Assembly: GCF_000520955.1 (NCBI RefSeq)
Contig: NZ_JACC01000023.1
Coordinates: 1 to 64,000 of the forward strand
Origin: Aquimarina pacifica
GTDB lineage: Bacteria > Bacteroidota > Bacteroidia > Flavobacteriales > Flavobacteriaceae
Length of the DNA: 64,000 nt
Direction: 5' to 3'
This document shows, piece after piece, positions 17,942 through 27,470 of the stretch. A program made the position numbers and the translations under genes. The notes below the pieces were generated by a model. It was given only the letters and a program-made list of their open reading frames with translations. It was not told the origin of the DNA and did not search any database. The stretch's first letter is position 1. Each line of letters begins with the position of its first letter.

Positions 17942-19741
17942 TTAATCCTTTTTAGAAAGATAGTAATTATATATTTTGGTAGCTCGCGATTCTCCAATCA
18001 CTTCGCTGATATCACTTTTTGAAGCTTCGCGTATTCTTTTTACAGATCTAAAATGCTTTAACAATTCGATTACTGTTTTCTCTCCAATCCCCGGAATAGT
18101 CTCTAGCTCTGTATCTAAAGCAGATTTACTCCTTTTTTGTCTATGAAAAGTAATCCCAAATCTATGTGCTTCATTTCGCAGATGTTGTATTACTTTTAGC
18201 GATTCTGATTTTTTGTCGAGATATAAAGGTATCGAATCCCCAGGGTAATAAATCTCTTCTAACCTCTTAGCAATGCCTATAATTGTGATTTTCCCTCTCA
18301 AATTAAGTGCATCAAGAGCTTTTAATCCCGAAGAAAGCTGGCCTTTTCCTCCATCAACAATAACCAACTGAGGCAATGGCTGCTCTTCTTCTACCAATCG
18401 TTTATAACGTCTATATACAACTTCTTCCATAGAAGCAAAATCATTTGCTCCTTCTACTGTTTTTATATTAAACTTTCGATACTCTTTTTTACTTGGTTTT
18501 CCGTTCTTAAAAACCACACATGCCGCAACAGGGTGTGTCCCCTGGATGTTTGAATTATCAAAACACTCTATGTGCCTTGGCTCTTCTGGTAAGCGAAGAT
18601 CCTTTTTCATTTGTGCCATGAGACGTTTTACATGACGATCCGGATCAATAATTTTAATTTGCTTAAATCGTTCTTGCCGATAATATTTTGCGTTACGCAG
18701 TGATAAATCTATAATCTTTTTTTTATCTCCTAATTGCGGAATCGTAATTTTAAATCCTGACCCCAAATCAACTTTAAAAGGGACAAAAATTTCTTTTGAG
18801 GTAGACCCAAAACGTTGCCGCAATTCTATAATAGCTAATTCTAAAAGCTCCCTATCTGACTCCTCTAATTTCTTCTTAATCTCAATGGTATGAGAACGTA
18901 TAATCGCACCATAAGATAACTGAAGAAAATTAACATAGCCATATGACTCGTCTGATATAATCGAAAACACATCTACATTACTTATTTTGGGATTAACAAC
19001 CGTAGATCTGGCCTGATAATTTTCTAATATTTCTATTTTCTCCTTAATTCGTTGGGCATCCTCAAACTCCATTTTACTAGCATGATCCATCATCTGGTTT
19101 CTAAAACGTACCAAAGAGTCTTTAAAATTACCTTTCACAATTTGTCGAATAGCCTCGAGATTCTCCATATATTCTTTCTCATCCTGCAAATCCTCACACG
19201 GGCCTTTGCAATTTCCCAAATGATACTCAAGACAAACTTTATACTTACCACTATCTATTTTTGATTGAGACAAATCATAAGTGCACGTTCTAAGTTGGTA
19301 TAACCCTTTAATCAGATCTAATAAGGTATGTACGGTTTTAAAATTAGTATAAGGCCCATAATATTCTGAACCGTCCTTAATTAAGTTTCGTGTAGGAAAA
19401 ATTCTGGGAAATCTTTCTTTTTTAATACAAATCCAAGGATAGGTTTTATCATCCTTGAGCATTACATTAAATCGTGGTTGGTGTTTTTTTATCAGATTGT
19501 TTTCGAGCAAAAGCGCATCCGTTTCTGTTTCTACAACAATATGCCGTATCGAATGAATTTTTTTTACGAGAACCTTTGTCTTATAATTATCATGATTTTT
19601 ATTAAAATAGGAGGCCACTCTTTTTTTTAAGTTCTTTGCCTTCCCTATATAAAGTAGCATATCATCTTTATCATAATATTGATATACTCCCGGACTTGTG
19701 GGTAAAATCTTAACCTGTATTTCTAAAGTAGCTTCTTGCAT
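17942..19741 (-). CDS. uvrC: UvrABC excinuclease subunit C
   Basis: 599 aa, full length. It makes both incisions around bulky DNA lesions bound by UvrB. Domains in order: GIY-YIG nuclease (~12-90, GVYQYYD ... YIGKAKNLKKRV), UVR motif contacting UvrB (~205-240, MEFEDAQRIKEKIE), RNase H-like endonuclease (~375-540, HIECFDNSNIQGTHPVA and VIVDGGKGQLSSG), and helix-hairpin-helix DNA binding at the end (IPGIGEKTVIELLKHF). The patatin-barrel gene follows after 2 bp. The upstream gap to 19961 is shared with the divergent RimK operon. Confidence 0.97.
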   Translation of the reverse strand: MQEATLEIQVKILPTSPGVYQYYDKDDMLLYIGKAKNLKKRVASYFNKNHDNYKTKVLVKKIHSIRHIVVETETDALLLENNLIKKHQPRFNVMLKDDKTYPWICIKKERFPRIFPTRNLIKDGSEYYGPYTNFKTVHTLLDLIKGLYQLRTCTYDLSQSKIDSGKYKVCLEYHLGNCKGPCEDLQDEKEYMENLEAIRQIVKGNFKDSLVRFRNQMMDHASKMEFEDAQRIKEKIEILENYQARSTVVNPKISNVDVFSIISDESYGYVNFLQLSYGAIIRSHTIEIKKKLEESDRELLELAIIELRQRFGSTSKEIFVPFKVDLGSGFKITIPQLGDKKKIIDLSLRNAKYYRQERFKQIKIIDPDRHVKRLMAQMKKDLRLPEEPRHIECFDNSNIQGTHPVAACVVFKNGKPSKKEYRKFNIKTVEGANDFASMEEVVYRRYKRLVEEEQPLPQLVIVDGGKGQLSSGLKALDALNLRGKITIIGIAKRLEEIYYPGDSIPLYLDKKSESLKVIQHLRNEAHRFGITFHRQKRSKSALDTELETIPGIGEKTVIELLKHFRSVKRIREASKSDISEVIGESRATKIYNYYLSKKD

Positions 19742-19880
19742 ATTCCGAAAGTAAAGTTAAGGGTTTACCTTAATTGAACTATAATCAAAAGCAGTTTAAA
19801 TTTTGTTAAACATGATTTATTTCTAAAATAAAACAAATCCTTTATTCTTACCTACAAAGACAACATAAAAGTAACTTTTG

Positions 19881-19910
19881 TTGCATTAATTCGATTATAT
19901 AGTAGATTTT
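19881..19910 (+). promoter_or_regulatory. Bacteroidetes-type promoter of the RimK operon
   Basis: The -33 element TTG (19881-19883) and -7 element TAGATTTT (19903-19910) are separated by 19 bp. They match TTG-N19-TAnnTTTG at 10 of 11 informative-plus-spacing positions (last base T for G). Transcription would begin near 19917, about 45 nt before the first ATG of the operon. Confidence 0.6.
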
Positions 19911-19960
19911 CTAATATCGAAAACAAAAAGAAATAGTTATAATTTCTGCTATCATAGGAA

Positions 19961-20479
19961 ATGTGTTCTGTTTTAAAAAAATTAGGATATTATGTTATGC
20001 TTCTTGATTTTTATTACATTAGCAACACCAAATATCAATCCTATCATTTGGAAAAGGAAAAGAAAATAATTGGCAGAACTGACAAAGTGGATTTCCCACT
20101 TTTGACGTTAGAAGGTATCGATGTAAAAATTGACACAGGCGCCTATACGTCAACTATTCATTGTAGCAACATCAAAGAAATTGAACAAACACTACACTGT
20201 CACTTTCTAGACGCTACACATCCAGAATATAATAGTAAAAAATTCACTTTTAAAAACTATGATATCATTGCTGTAAAAAGCAGTAATGGACAAATAGAAG
20301 TTCGCTATGCCATCAAGACAAAAGTTAACCTATTTGACAAAAATTATCCTATAACACTTACATTATCTACAAGAGATGACATGCGCTTTCCTGTTCTTAT
20401 CGGACGTAAGTTTTTAAGCGGGAAATTTGTAGTCGACCCACAATTAGAAAATCAGTCTTATAATCAACACGTGCAATGA
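19961..20479 (+). CDS. RimB/retropepsin-like protein (ATP-dependent zinc protease family)
   Basis: 172 aa by the first ATG. The core (~37-165) matches the 'putative ATP-dependent zinc protease' family (PF05618), a single-domain retropepsin-like fold: [10 protein letters not shown], then [13 protein letters not shown] with the catalytic-type DTG, and [11 protein letters not shown]. The first ~30 residues are not part of the family, so an in-frame TTG at 20048 ([12 protein letters not shown]) is a good alternative start. It overlaps the RimK-type ligase by ATGA (4 bp). I recall this protein next to RimK ligases in other bacteria, where it may trim or counteract glutamate tails; activity here is unproven. 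Confidence 0.8.
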   Translation: MCSVLKKLGYYVMLLDFYYISNTKYQSYHLEKEKKIIGRTDKVDFPLLTLEGIDVKIDTGAYTSTIHCSNIKEIEQTLHCHFLDATHPEYNSKKFTFKNYDIIAVKSSNGQIEVRYAIKTKVNLFDKNYPITLTLSTRDDMRFPVLIGRKFLSGKFVVDPQLENQSYNQHVQ

Positions 20480-21348
20480 ACATAAAAATCTTGTCGCGAA
20501 GTTCAAGTTTGTATTCTACCAATGCTCTGGTACAAGCAGCCGTAAAGCGTAAACACAATGTGCAAGTTATCGATCCCCTTAATTGTGATATCGTTATCGA
20601 AAAGAAAAAACCGGAAATCTATTATAAGGGCAAAAAATTAGATCACGTAGATGCGGTCATCCCAAGAATAGGGTCCTCTATTACTTTTTACGGAACAGCA
20701 GTCGTTCGACAGTTTGAGATGATGAATGTTTTTACCACCGTTCAATCTCAAGCACTGGTACAATCAAGAGATAAATTGCGAAGCTTACAAATACTATCCA
20801 AAGCGGGACTAGGACTTCCTAAAACGGTATTTACTAATTATTCTAAAGACGTTTCTGAAGTAATATCCCATGTAGGAGGAGCACCATTAATCATTAAATT
20901 ATTAGAAGGAACCCAAGGATTAGGAGTCGTACTTGCCGAAACAAAAACGGCAGCCGAATCTGTTCTAGAAGCTTTTAATGGTTTACAAGCAAGAGTGATT
21001 GTACAGGAGTATGTAAAAGAAGCAAAAGGCGCAGATGTTCGTGCTCTTGTTGTTGATGGACAAGTAGTCGGAGCTATGAAAAGACAGGGAAAAGAAGGTG
21101 AATTTAGATCAAATTTACATCGAGGAGGCACAGCTTCAATTATTTCGTTATCCGACGAAGAAGAAAATGCCGCCATAAAAGCCGTGAGAGCTCTCAAACT
21201 TGGTGTTGCTGGTGTAGATATGTTACAAAGCGAAAGGGGGCCTCTAATCCTCGAAGTAAATTCTTCTCCGGGATTAGAAGGAATAGAAACCGCCACAGGA
21301 AAAGACATTGCAAAAACAATCATTAGATATATCGAAAGAAGTATATAA
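20476..21348 (+). CDS. rimK: RimK family alpha-L-glutamate ligase (ATP-grasp)
   Basis: 290 aa, normal length. ATP-grasp ligases of this family add glutamate to protein C-termini (ribosomal protein S6 in E. coli) or make poly-glutamate. Features: N-terminal [17 protein letters not shown] and [17 protein letters not shown]-grasp lysine and glycine loop [24 protein letters not shown], and metal-binding [15 protein letters not shown]. It overlaps the retropepsin-like gene by 4 bp, and the aspartoacylase-like gene starts 6 bp downstream. The three-gene set suggests a protein or small-molecule glutamylation module. The real acceptor is not visible. Confidence 0.93.
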   Translation: MNIKILSRSSSLYSTNALVQAAVKRKHNVQVIDPLNCDIVIEKKKPEIYYKGKKLDHVDAVIPRIGSSITFYGTAVVRQFEMMNVFTTVQSQALVQSRDKLRSLQILSKAGLGLPKTVFTNYSKDVSEVISHVGGAPLIIKLLEGTQGLGVVLAETKTAAESVLEAFNGLQARVIVQEYVKEAKGADVRALVVDGQVVGAMKRQGKEGEFRSNLHRGGTASIISLSDEEENAAIKAVRALKLGVAGVDMLQSERGPLILEVNSSPGLEGIETATGKDIAKTIIRYIERSI

Positions 21349-21354
21349 AACCAT

Positions 21355-22335
21355 ATGTCAAAAACCTCATCAAAAAACATACTTACTATTCTGGGTACAG
21401 AAGTACCATTAGGCACAAGTACGACTATTAACTTTAATATTGCCAAATTATATACGTCTACCAAAGTAGAAATACCCATCATTATTGAGCGTTCTAACAC
21501 CGCTGGACCTACCATCCTTATTACTGCAGGTATTCATGGAGATGAGATAAACGGAGTAGAAATCGTACGGCAAATCATTGCAAAAAAAATTAATAAGCCT
21601 GTAAAAGGAAGTATTATCTGTATTCCTGTGCTTAATGTATTTGGTTTTTTGAATATGGATCGTTTTTTTCCGGATGGTAGAGATCTTAATCGTGTTTTTC
21701 CTGGTAGTAAAAATGGTTCTTTGGCAAGTCGTTTTGCCTACCAATTTATAACAGAAATTTTGCCCGTAGCAGACTTTTGTCTGGATTTTCATACAGGAGG
21801 AGGCAGTAGATTTAATGCCCCTCATATTCGTGTGGATCCATCGAATCAAAAACTAATAACGCTAGCCAAAGTTTTTAATGCCCCATTTACACTACTATCT
21901 AAAAACTTAAAAGGTTCTTATCGTGCCATATGTGCCAAAAAAGAAATAGACATTCTACTATTCGAAGGAGGTAAATCACAAAGTAATAGCAAAGAAATTG
22001 CAAAAGAAGGAGTTCTAGGTACTATGCGTATCTTACAACATTTTGAAATGTTGCATCCAGATTTTGAAATACTACTGCCCGAAAAAGACAGCCTCGTTGT
22101 TTCAAAAAGCTCTTGGTTAAGGGCAAAACACAGTGGTTTATTACATATCAAAACGTGTATTGGCAACTACGTTGAGAAAGGAGAAGCCTTAGCAAGTATT
22201 ACAGACCCATACGGCAAGATGAGACATCTCGAAAAAGCGCCGAATAACGGATATATTATTAATGTCAATGAATCCCCAATCGTGTACAAAGGCGATGCTA
22301 TTTTTAGGATCAGTAATGAATTGTTATATGAATAA
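21355..22335 (+). CDS. Succinylglutamate desuccinylase/aspartoacylase family metallo-hydrolase
   Basis: 326 aa. M14-like zinc amidohydrolase of the AstE/AspA group (PF04952). Zinc ligands are visible in AGIHGDEINGVE (HxxE) and in LDFHTGGG (His); DLNRVFPG is the typical substrate-binding loop. A beta-barrel-like C-terminal domain (~235-320, GLLHIKTCIGNYVEKGEALASITDPYG) resembles that of other family members. It probably hydrolyses an N-acyl amino acid or a glutamyl amide made by the RimK ligase upstream. The substrate is inferred from context only. It overlaps the next gene by 8 bp. Confidence 0.88.
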   Translation: MSKTSSKNILTILGTEVPLGTSTTINFNIAKLYTSTKVEIPIIIERSNTAGPTILITAGIHGDEINGVEIVRQIIAKKINKPVKGSIICIPVLNVFGFLNMDRFFPDGRDLNRVFPGSKNGSLASRFAYQFITEILPVADFCLDFHTGGGSRFNAPHIRVDPSNQKLITLAKVFNAPFTLLSKNLKGSYRAICAKKEIDILLFEGGKSQSNSKEIAKEGVLGTMRILQHFEMLHPDFEILLPEKDSLVVSKSSWLRAKHSGLLHIKTCIGNYVEKGEALASITDPYGKMRHLEKAPNNGYIINVNESPIVYKGDAIFRISNELLYE

Positions 22336-22897
22336 AAAAGCACTTAGAGTCAAATATAAAAAATTGAGGTCGGATCTAAATCCAACAAAAATAGAAGACC
22401 TAAGTATCGACATTGCAAATCAATTACTACAATTACCTATTTGGGATAAATCATATTATCACATTTTCTTACCAATTAATAAACAGAAAGAAGTAGATAC
22501 AGAATATATTTTAAACATTTTGCAGGGTAAGGATAAAAATATCATCCTTTCGAAAAGCAATTTTGACGATCATAGTTTACAACATTTCTTATTAACAGAC
22601 ACTACAGTATTGAAGGTTAATGCTATCGGAATTCCAGAGCCTGAAAACGGAATTCCAGTTCCGGAAAACATGATAGAAGTTGTCTTTGTGCCCCTCTTAG
22701 CTTTTGATCAACAAGGAAATAGAGTAGGGTATGGTCAAGGATTTTATGATCAGTTTTTAGGAAAGTGTTCTGCTCACACTATCAAAATTGGACTTTCTTT
22801 TTTTTCTGCAGAAGAAATCATTACAGATGTAATAAGTACAGACATTGCGTTGGATTTTTGTGTTACGCCTATAGAAACGTATACATTCAAGAAATAA
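22328..22897 (+). CDS. 5-formyltetrahydrofolate cyclo-ligase
   Basis: 189 aa from the chosen ATG at 22328, which gives the normal family N-terminus (MNKKALRVKYKKLR). The ORF is open 66 bp further up, but that part only repeats the 3' end of the previous gene in another frame. The enzyme (MTHFS/YgfA) converts 5-formyl-THF with ATP to 5,10-methenyl-THF in one-carbon metabolism. The signature VPLLAFDQQGNRVGYGQGFYDQFL is intact. It overlaps the aspartoacylase-like gene by 8 bp and ends the plus-strand operon, facing the CHAT gene tail-to-tail with a 13-bp gap. Confidence 0.93.
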   Translation: MNKKALRVKYKKLRSDLNPTKIEDLSIDIANQLLQLPIWDKSYYHIFLPINKQKEVDTEYILNILQGKDKNIILSKSNFDDHSLQHFLLTDTTVLKVNAIGIPEPENGIPVPENMIEVVFVPLLAFDQQGNRVGYGQGFYDQFLGKCSAHTIKIGLSFFSAEEIITDVISTDIALDFCVTPIETYTFKK

Positions 22898-22912
22898 TAC
22901 AAATGTATTATT
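22893..22912. terminator. AT-rich palindrome between convergent stop codons
   Basis: A perfect 9-bp inverted repeat AATAATACA / TGTATTATT with a 2-nt loop covers the stop codons of both convergent genes. It has no proper U-tract and a weak stem, so function as a bidirectional terminator is doubtful. Confidence 0.3.
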
Positions 22913-25900
22913 ACAAAACTCTTGTCTTTTTCTTGTACCAAACGAAAATGAGCAAGAATATTAGTAAAACTGCACAACCGAGAATCCAATATATACTACT
23001 ATTAGCATCTCTAAACTCTACAGGAGACACATCACCAACCAAATAAAATCCGCCCCAATAAAAAGGATGTGTTCTATTTATATCTGCGTTGTTTAAATAT
23101 TGAATTTTTGCTTGCTGTAACGCTTCTCCTTTATGCATTCCTTTTTTTAGATTCTTGTAGAAATATTTCATCAATTCTGGAGTTGTTTGGTCAGACACTT
23201 CCCAACTACTCAGCAACAAACTTTTAGTTCCTGCATACTGAAATGCATTACCTAAACTCATAATCCCCTCTCCTTTTGCTATTTTACCACTACCCGTATT
23301 ACATGCACTAAGCACAGTTAATTCTGCCGGAATATTAAGTGCAAATAACTCATGACTGTATAGCACGTTGTCTTCTATAGTATCTTTATTCTTTGTAAAA
23401 TATAGTTTAGAATTTTCAGGATGTTCATTATCCACTTCTCCATGTAAAGCTAAGTGCAAAATATTATATTGTTTGGCTTCTTTCTTAAAATTTCGCTCCA
23501 CCGCCTCTGAGCCATAATAATAGGCCCCATCAACAATATCTGCAATGGCTTTTATTTCCTTGCGAGTTCCTGGTAAATCAATGTTAGATTTTCTAAGAGA
23601 AGCCAGAGGAATTGTTCTTGTATCGGTTGTAAGCGTACTATCCGAAAAAGAGAAAGCAAGGCATTCTCCTTTTTTAGTAAATGCATCGATTGCATTGAGA
23701 TCTTTAGAAAACAATAATGTGGCAGAATTTGCATATGTAATCACATACTCTTTTAACAAATACGACAACATCGTTGGGTTATTTGTAGCATTCTGTTCGC
23801 TTAACAATAAATCAAAATTAAGATGCCACAAAGGGCCATCTGGGATGATTACCAATTCATTGCCCACTAGCTCATCTTTTATAGGAGCGATTAACTCTTT
23901 ATACAATTGATATGCCTGTTTCTTATATGTTCTGACATCTTTCTTGATAATCAAAGTCTTTATATCTTCTATCTTTTCACTTAATCTTTCTACAACCAGT
24001 TCTTTTACCGACATTTTGTTTTTTGAAATGGTAAAAGCATACGTTATACTATCGGTTGTGAAAAATTCGAGCAGTGTTGTTTTCTCATCTAATTTTTCTT
24101 GAATCTCTTGTACAGAAATAACACTGTCCTGATATTTTAATTTATGGTATTTTGGATAGTTTTTTTCTAATACTTCTTTTAAAGAATCTTGTTTTCTGGA
24201 AATATCAAACAACTTACTCTCATAAGAAATGAGCTTACTACTGTCGGCACTTTTATTAAAATGCACTTCAGACAATTTAGATCTATAATAGGCACGTTCG
24301 ATTTTTAAATCATATTCTAATTGTGATAGTTCTGGAGATAATTCTGTAGTTTTTTTGGTCTCGCTAATATTTAAAAATTCTTTTAGCGTATTAGACTTAC
24401 TCTTTTCTGAAAACCTAAAAGCTTGATGTAGATTCTGGTAGTTTTTTTCTAATTCAAAAAGAGACAGTTGAGCCTTAATTACTCCTTCATACAAACTCTT
24501 TGCCGTCTTAGAAAAATTTAATTTATCATTGTATTTATTTAAATCTTGTCTTATAATACTGATAAGATCATTTGCTTCTTGATAACTAGTTAAACAATTT
24601 TTCAAAAAAATTAATTCACTACTTTCACTATATAAATCATAAAACGTTCGACCTGTATAATTTAATAAACGTAGCCTAAAAAACGCATTTAAATTTTGCG
24701 CTGATTCATTATTATCACCTACAGCGTTTTTTAAAAATTTACTATCAATTTGTTCTGCATTTTCAAAATGGAACAATGCTTCTTCAAGTTCTTTTTTTTG
24801 GAAATAGGTTTTTCCTATTTTATAATGGATATTGGATACATTACTATTACTTTCTATTTTTAAGTTTTCAGCAATAACCAAAGCCTTATTATAATATAAT
24901 AAAGCCTCATCATACTTATGTTGCTTCGCAAATAAATCCCCAAGCCTTTGGTTGATAATCCCTACCCTAACACTTTTTTCACCTAATACTTTTGTACAAA
25001 TTCTTAAAGTCTTATTTAAAAGGTTGAAAGATTTATCAAAGAATCCTTTTTCCGAGTAAATCTCAGACAAAACTAAGTAACATCTTGTTAGCTCAAAATA
25101 GTCTTTTCCAAAACGTTGCTCCCCCATGAAAATAAGTTTTTCGAGAGACTTAAGTGCAATATCGGGTTTCCCAATATTTACATTTATTAACGCAATATTA
25201 TACTTTGCCACAAAGAAAAAGATTTTATTTTCACCTAAATTACTTAACACCTTTTTATAGTACCCTAATGCCTCGTCGTATCTTTCTAAAAACAGACAAA
25301 CAATCCCCATATTATTATAATATATTAAAGGATTATCTAATTGACTGACGAATTTGGTTTTTACTTTTTTCATGTAATAAAAACCTCTGGAATATTCCTT
25401 ATTAACAAAATAAACACTTCCAATTATATTATAGAATTTAACCGTTTCAATATGATCTTCTCCAAATTTCTTTTTACTCAATTCTACTCCTTTTTCTAAC
25501 TGAAAAAGTGCTAAATCATCTCTTTTCATTGCATTATATATCAATGCGCGTCTCCTCAAAGAAGGGAAAATTTCAAAATGATCTTCTCCAAATTTCTTAA
25601 TTCTAACATCAATACTTAAATTCAAATTATTTAAAGCCTTCTCAAACTCTCCTTTTTTTTCATAAACCGAGGACAAACTAGCATATGAATCAGCTATCAA
25701 CAAATGATCCTCAGTAAGAATTTGTTTTTTTATTTCTAAAGACTTTGTATACAACTCAAGAGCTTTTGGGTAATCTAACTTTATGTGTTCTTTGAATTCT
25801 CCTAATTTACCTAGAGCTATTGCTTTTTCAACAGTAAGTGCAGGAAGATGGTTATGACATATTTCTAATGCCTTTTTTGTTTGTAAAACAGCCCCATCAA

Positions 25901-26153
25901 AATCTTCGAGATCCCATAGGTTATCAGAAATCGTATTATAACAATGTGCAATTCGCTTCCACGATTTAGCCTTTTTATAGATAGGAATTGCTTTTTCTAA
26001 ATATACATTCGCGCTATCTCGTTTTTTATCAAAAGTCAAAGAATTGGCTTTTTGATAATATTGAAAAGCCAGGATTGTATCCTTAGCATTTTGTGCAATA
26101 CCAATAGTAATACACGTAAAAAAAAGAAAAATAACTATAGTAAAAGGTTTCAT
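22911..26153 (-). CDS. Periplasmic TPR-CHAT protein (caspase-like domain), intact
   Basis: 1080 aa from the ATG at 26153, chosen because a signal peptide (MKPFTIVIFLFFTCITIGIAQ) begins there. The ORF is open to 26180. Residues ~20-480 contain about ten tetratricopeptide repeats (for example 'YYKKVLSNLGENKIFFFVAKYNIALI'). A coiled-coil-like linker (~540-660) precedes the CHAT domain (~790-1045). The catalytic dyad is present: His904 in LALHGEVD and Cys951 in LSACNTGSG. A transmembrane segment (~1053-1073) with a KKKTR tail ends the protein, so the CHAT domain should face the periplasm. CHAT domains are caspase/separase relatives. Substrate and role are unknown. A close paralog at 43971-47024 is broken. 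Confidence 0.85.
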   Translation of the reverse strand: MKPFTIVIFLFFTCITIGIAQNAKDTILAFQYYQKANSLTFDKKRDSANVYLEKAIPIYKKAKSWKRIAHCYNTISDNLWDLEDFDGAVLQTKKALEICHNHLPALTVEKAIALGKLGEFKEHIKLDYPKALELYTKSLEIKKQILTEDHLLIADSYASLSSVYEKKGEFEKALNNLNLSIDVRIKKFGEDHFEIFPSLRRRALIYNAMKRDDLALFQLEKGVELSKKKFGEDHIETVKFYNIIGSVYFVNKEYSRGFYYMKKVKTKFVSQLDNPLIYYNNMGIVCLFLERYDEALGYYKKVLSNLGENKIFFFVAKYNIALINVNIGKPDIALKSLEKLIFMGEQRFGKDYFELTRCYLVLSEIYSEKGFFDKSFNLLNKTLRICTKVLGEKSVRVGIINQRLGDLFAKQHKYDEALLYYNKALVIAENLKIESNSNVSNIHYKIGKTYFQKKELEEALFHFENAEQIDSKFLKNAVGDNNESAQNLNAFFRLRLLNYTGRTFYDLYSESSELIFLKNCLTSYQEANDLISIIRQDLNKYNDKLNFSKTAKSLYEGVIKAQLSLFELEKNYQNLHQAFRFSEKSKSNTLKEFLNISETKKTTELSPELSQLEYDLKIERAYYRSKLSEVHFNKSADSSKLISYESKLFDISRKQDSLKEVLEKNYPKYHKLKYQDSVISVQEIQEKLDEKTTLLEFFTTDSITYAFTISKNKMSVKELVVERLSEKIEDIKTLIIKKDVRTYKKQAYQLYKELIAPIKDELVGNELVIIPDGPLWHLNFDLLLSEQNATNNPTMLSYLLKEYVITYANSATLLFSKDLNAIDAFTKKGECLAFSFSDSTLTTDTRTIPLASLRKSNIDLPGTRKEIKAIADIVDGAYYYGSEAVERNFKKEAKQYNILHLALHGEVDNEHPENSKLYFTKNKDTIEDNVLYSHELFALNIPAELTVLSACNTGSGKIAKGEGIMSLGNAFQYAGTKSLLLSSWEVSDQTTPELMKYFYKNLKKGMHKGEALQQAKIQYLNNADINRTHPFYWGGFYLVGDVSPVEFRDANSSIYWILGCAVLLIFLLIFVWYKKKTRVL

Positions 26154-26179
26154 GCGGTTGCTATTTGTAAGAGATAGCA

Positions 26180-26187
26180 TAAAGATA
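26180..26187 (-). promoter_or_regulatory. Candidate -7 element of the TPR-CHAT gene
   Basis: On the minus strand TATCTTTA matches TAnnTTTG at 7 of 8 positions, ~27 bp before the chosen ATG at 26153. No clean TTG lies at the right distance. If real, it rules out the longer ORF start at 26180. Confidence 0.3.
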
Positions 26188-26259
26188 TTCCAAAATCACA
26201 AGACGATTGAGATTTGAATAAAAAACCTGCTTTAAATTTTAAAAAACACAGTAATTTGC

Positions 26260-26862
26260 TTACTTCTTTGGAAATGCTTTTTTATTAAAAATAATAAGTA
26301 AAAATACCCCTATACTGATTGCAGAATCAGCAACATTAAAAACGGGATCAAAGAAAGAAAAATGTTCACCTCCCCAAAAAGGAATCCATTCTGGCAGCGT
26401 ATCATTATAAAAAGTAAACTGAATCATATCTACTACTTTGCCATAAAAAACAGTCTCATAACCACCACCTTCTGGCATAAAAGTAGCTACTTCTAATCCT
26501 GTACTACGACTAAATAAAATACCATAAAAAACAGAATCTATAATATTTCCTAATGCTCCTGCAAAAATAAGAGCTATACAAAATGTTAATACAGCTGGGC
26601 TCTTTTTACGAACAGAATCATATAACCAATATCCTATTCCCGAAATGGCAACAAGTCTAAATAAGGACAGGACCAATTTACCATAACTTCCTGGCAGCTC
26701 AAAACCCCAGGCCATTCCCTTATTTTCTACAAATATGATACGAAACCAATCAAATACTTTTACCTCTTCGTGAAGATTGAAATGAGTCTTGATATAAATT
26801 TTGGAAATCTGATCAATCAGCAATACCAAAATTATAACTAAAATAGATTTTTTTAAAGACAT
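26260..26862 (-). CDS. lspA: Lipoprotein signal peptidase II
   Basis: 200 aa. This integral inner-membrane aspartyl protease removes signal peptides from prolipoproteins. It has about four TM helices (~7-22, ~65-82, ~93-113, ~178-195). Conserved boxes: VENKGMAWGF, GNIID, and the two catalytic aspartates, Asp145 in GKVVDMIQF and Asp179 in FNVADSAIS. It carries Bacteroidota-type inserts (~114-140 and ~152-172) that make it longer than the ~165-aa proteobacterial form. It sits 219 bp downstream of the dksA-like gene, matching the ileS-dksA-lspA order I recall from this phylum. Many lipoproteins in this window depend on it. Confidence 0.96.
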   Translation of the reverse strand: MSLKKSILVIILVLLIDQISKIYIKTHFNLHEEVKVFDWFRIIFVENKGMAWGFELPGSYGKLVLSLFRLVAISGIGYWLYDSVRKKSPAVLTFCIALIFAGALGNIIDSVFYGILFSRSTGLEVATFMPEGGGYETVFYGKVVDMIQFTFYNDTLPEWIPFWGGEHFSFFDPVFNVADSAISIGVFLLIIFNKKAFPKK

Positions 26863-27081
26863 AGTTATGTTTATATAGCTCGGTGGCTATAATTGACGGA
26901 CAAAAATAGTATTTTATTAATGAAACTCAAATTCAAAAAAAGAGCAAAGCAAATTGATAAAACGAACTACCCGAATTTGCATGCCTATTCATCTTTAAAA
27001 AATCTACATCAGACAATATCTTTTGATATTAGATTTTATCTGTTATAGTATTTTGTTCCTACAAAAGGTTATTTAGTACAA

Positions 27082-27465
27082 TTAACTCTGCATATTTTTT
27101 GCCTCAATACTCAAGGTTGCATGTGGGACAAGTTTTAACCGATCAGGGTTTATTAATTTACCAGTCACACGGCATATACCATAGGTTTTATTTTCGATTC
27201 GTAGAAGAGCGTTTTTAAGATCTCTTACAAATTTTTCTTGTCTGATAGCGAGTTGTGTATTTGCTTCTTTAGACATAGTCTCACTCCCTTCTTCGAATGC
27301 TTTAAATGTTGGTGAGGTATCATCCGTACCATTATTACCATCATTCTTGTATGCACTTTGAAGTAATTCTAAATCTTTCTGAGCTTTCTCAACTTTGTTT
27401 AAGATAATCTCTCTGAACATTGCTAAATCATCATCGCTATACCTTACTTTTACATCATCTGCCAT
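27082..27465 (-). CDS. TraR/DksA family protein lacking the zinc-finger cysteine set
   Basis: 127 aa. Coiled-coil N-terminal part (~10-95) and a short C-terminal globular part. DksA-type proteins enter the RNA polymerase secondary channel and modulate initiation. The finger region reads YGICRVTGKLI ... LVPHATLS: only one Cys remains of the usual four, so zinc binding is unlikely. From memory this single-Cys form is usual for the Bacteroidota protein beside ileS. It begins 5 bp after the ileS stop and is surely co-transcribed with it. The acidic coiled-coil tip of true DksA (DxxDxA) is not evident, so ppGpp synergy cannot be assumed. Confidence 0.88.
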   Translation of the reverse strand: MADDVKVRYSDDDLAMFREIILNKVEKAQKDLELLQSAYKNDGNNGTDDTSPTFKAFEEGSETMSKEANTQLAIRQEKFVRDLKNALLRIENKTYGICRVTGKLINPDRLKLVPHATLSIEAKNMQS

Positions 27466-27470
27466 TATTC

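Noticed and set aside
20838..21515. 225-aa ORF opposite the RimK ligase gene
   Set aside because: It is an antisense shadow of a clear ATP-grasp gene, with no signal, domain or separate promoter.
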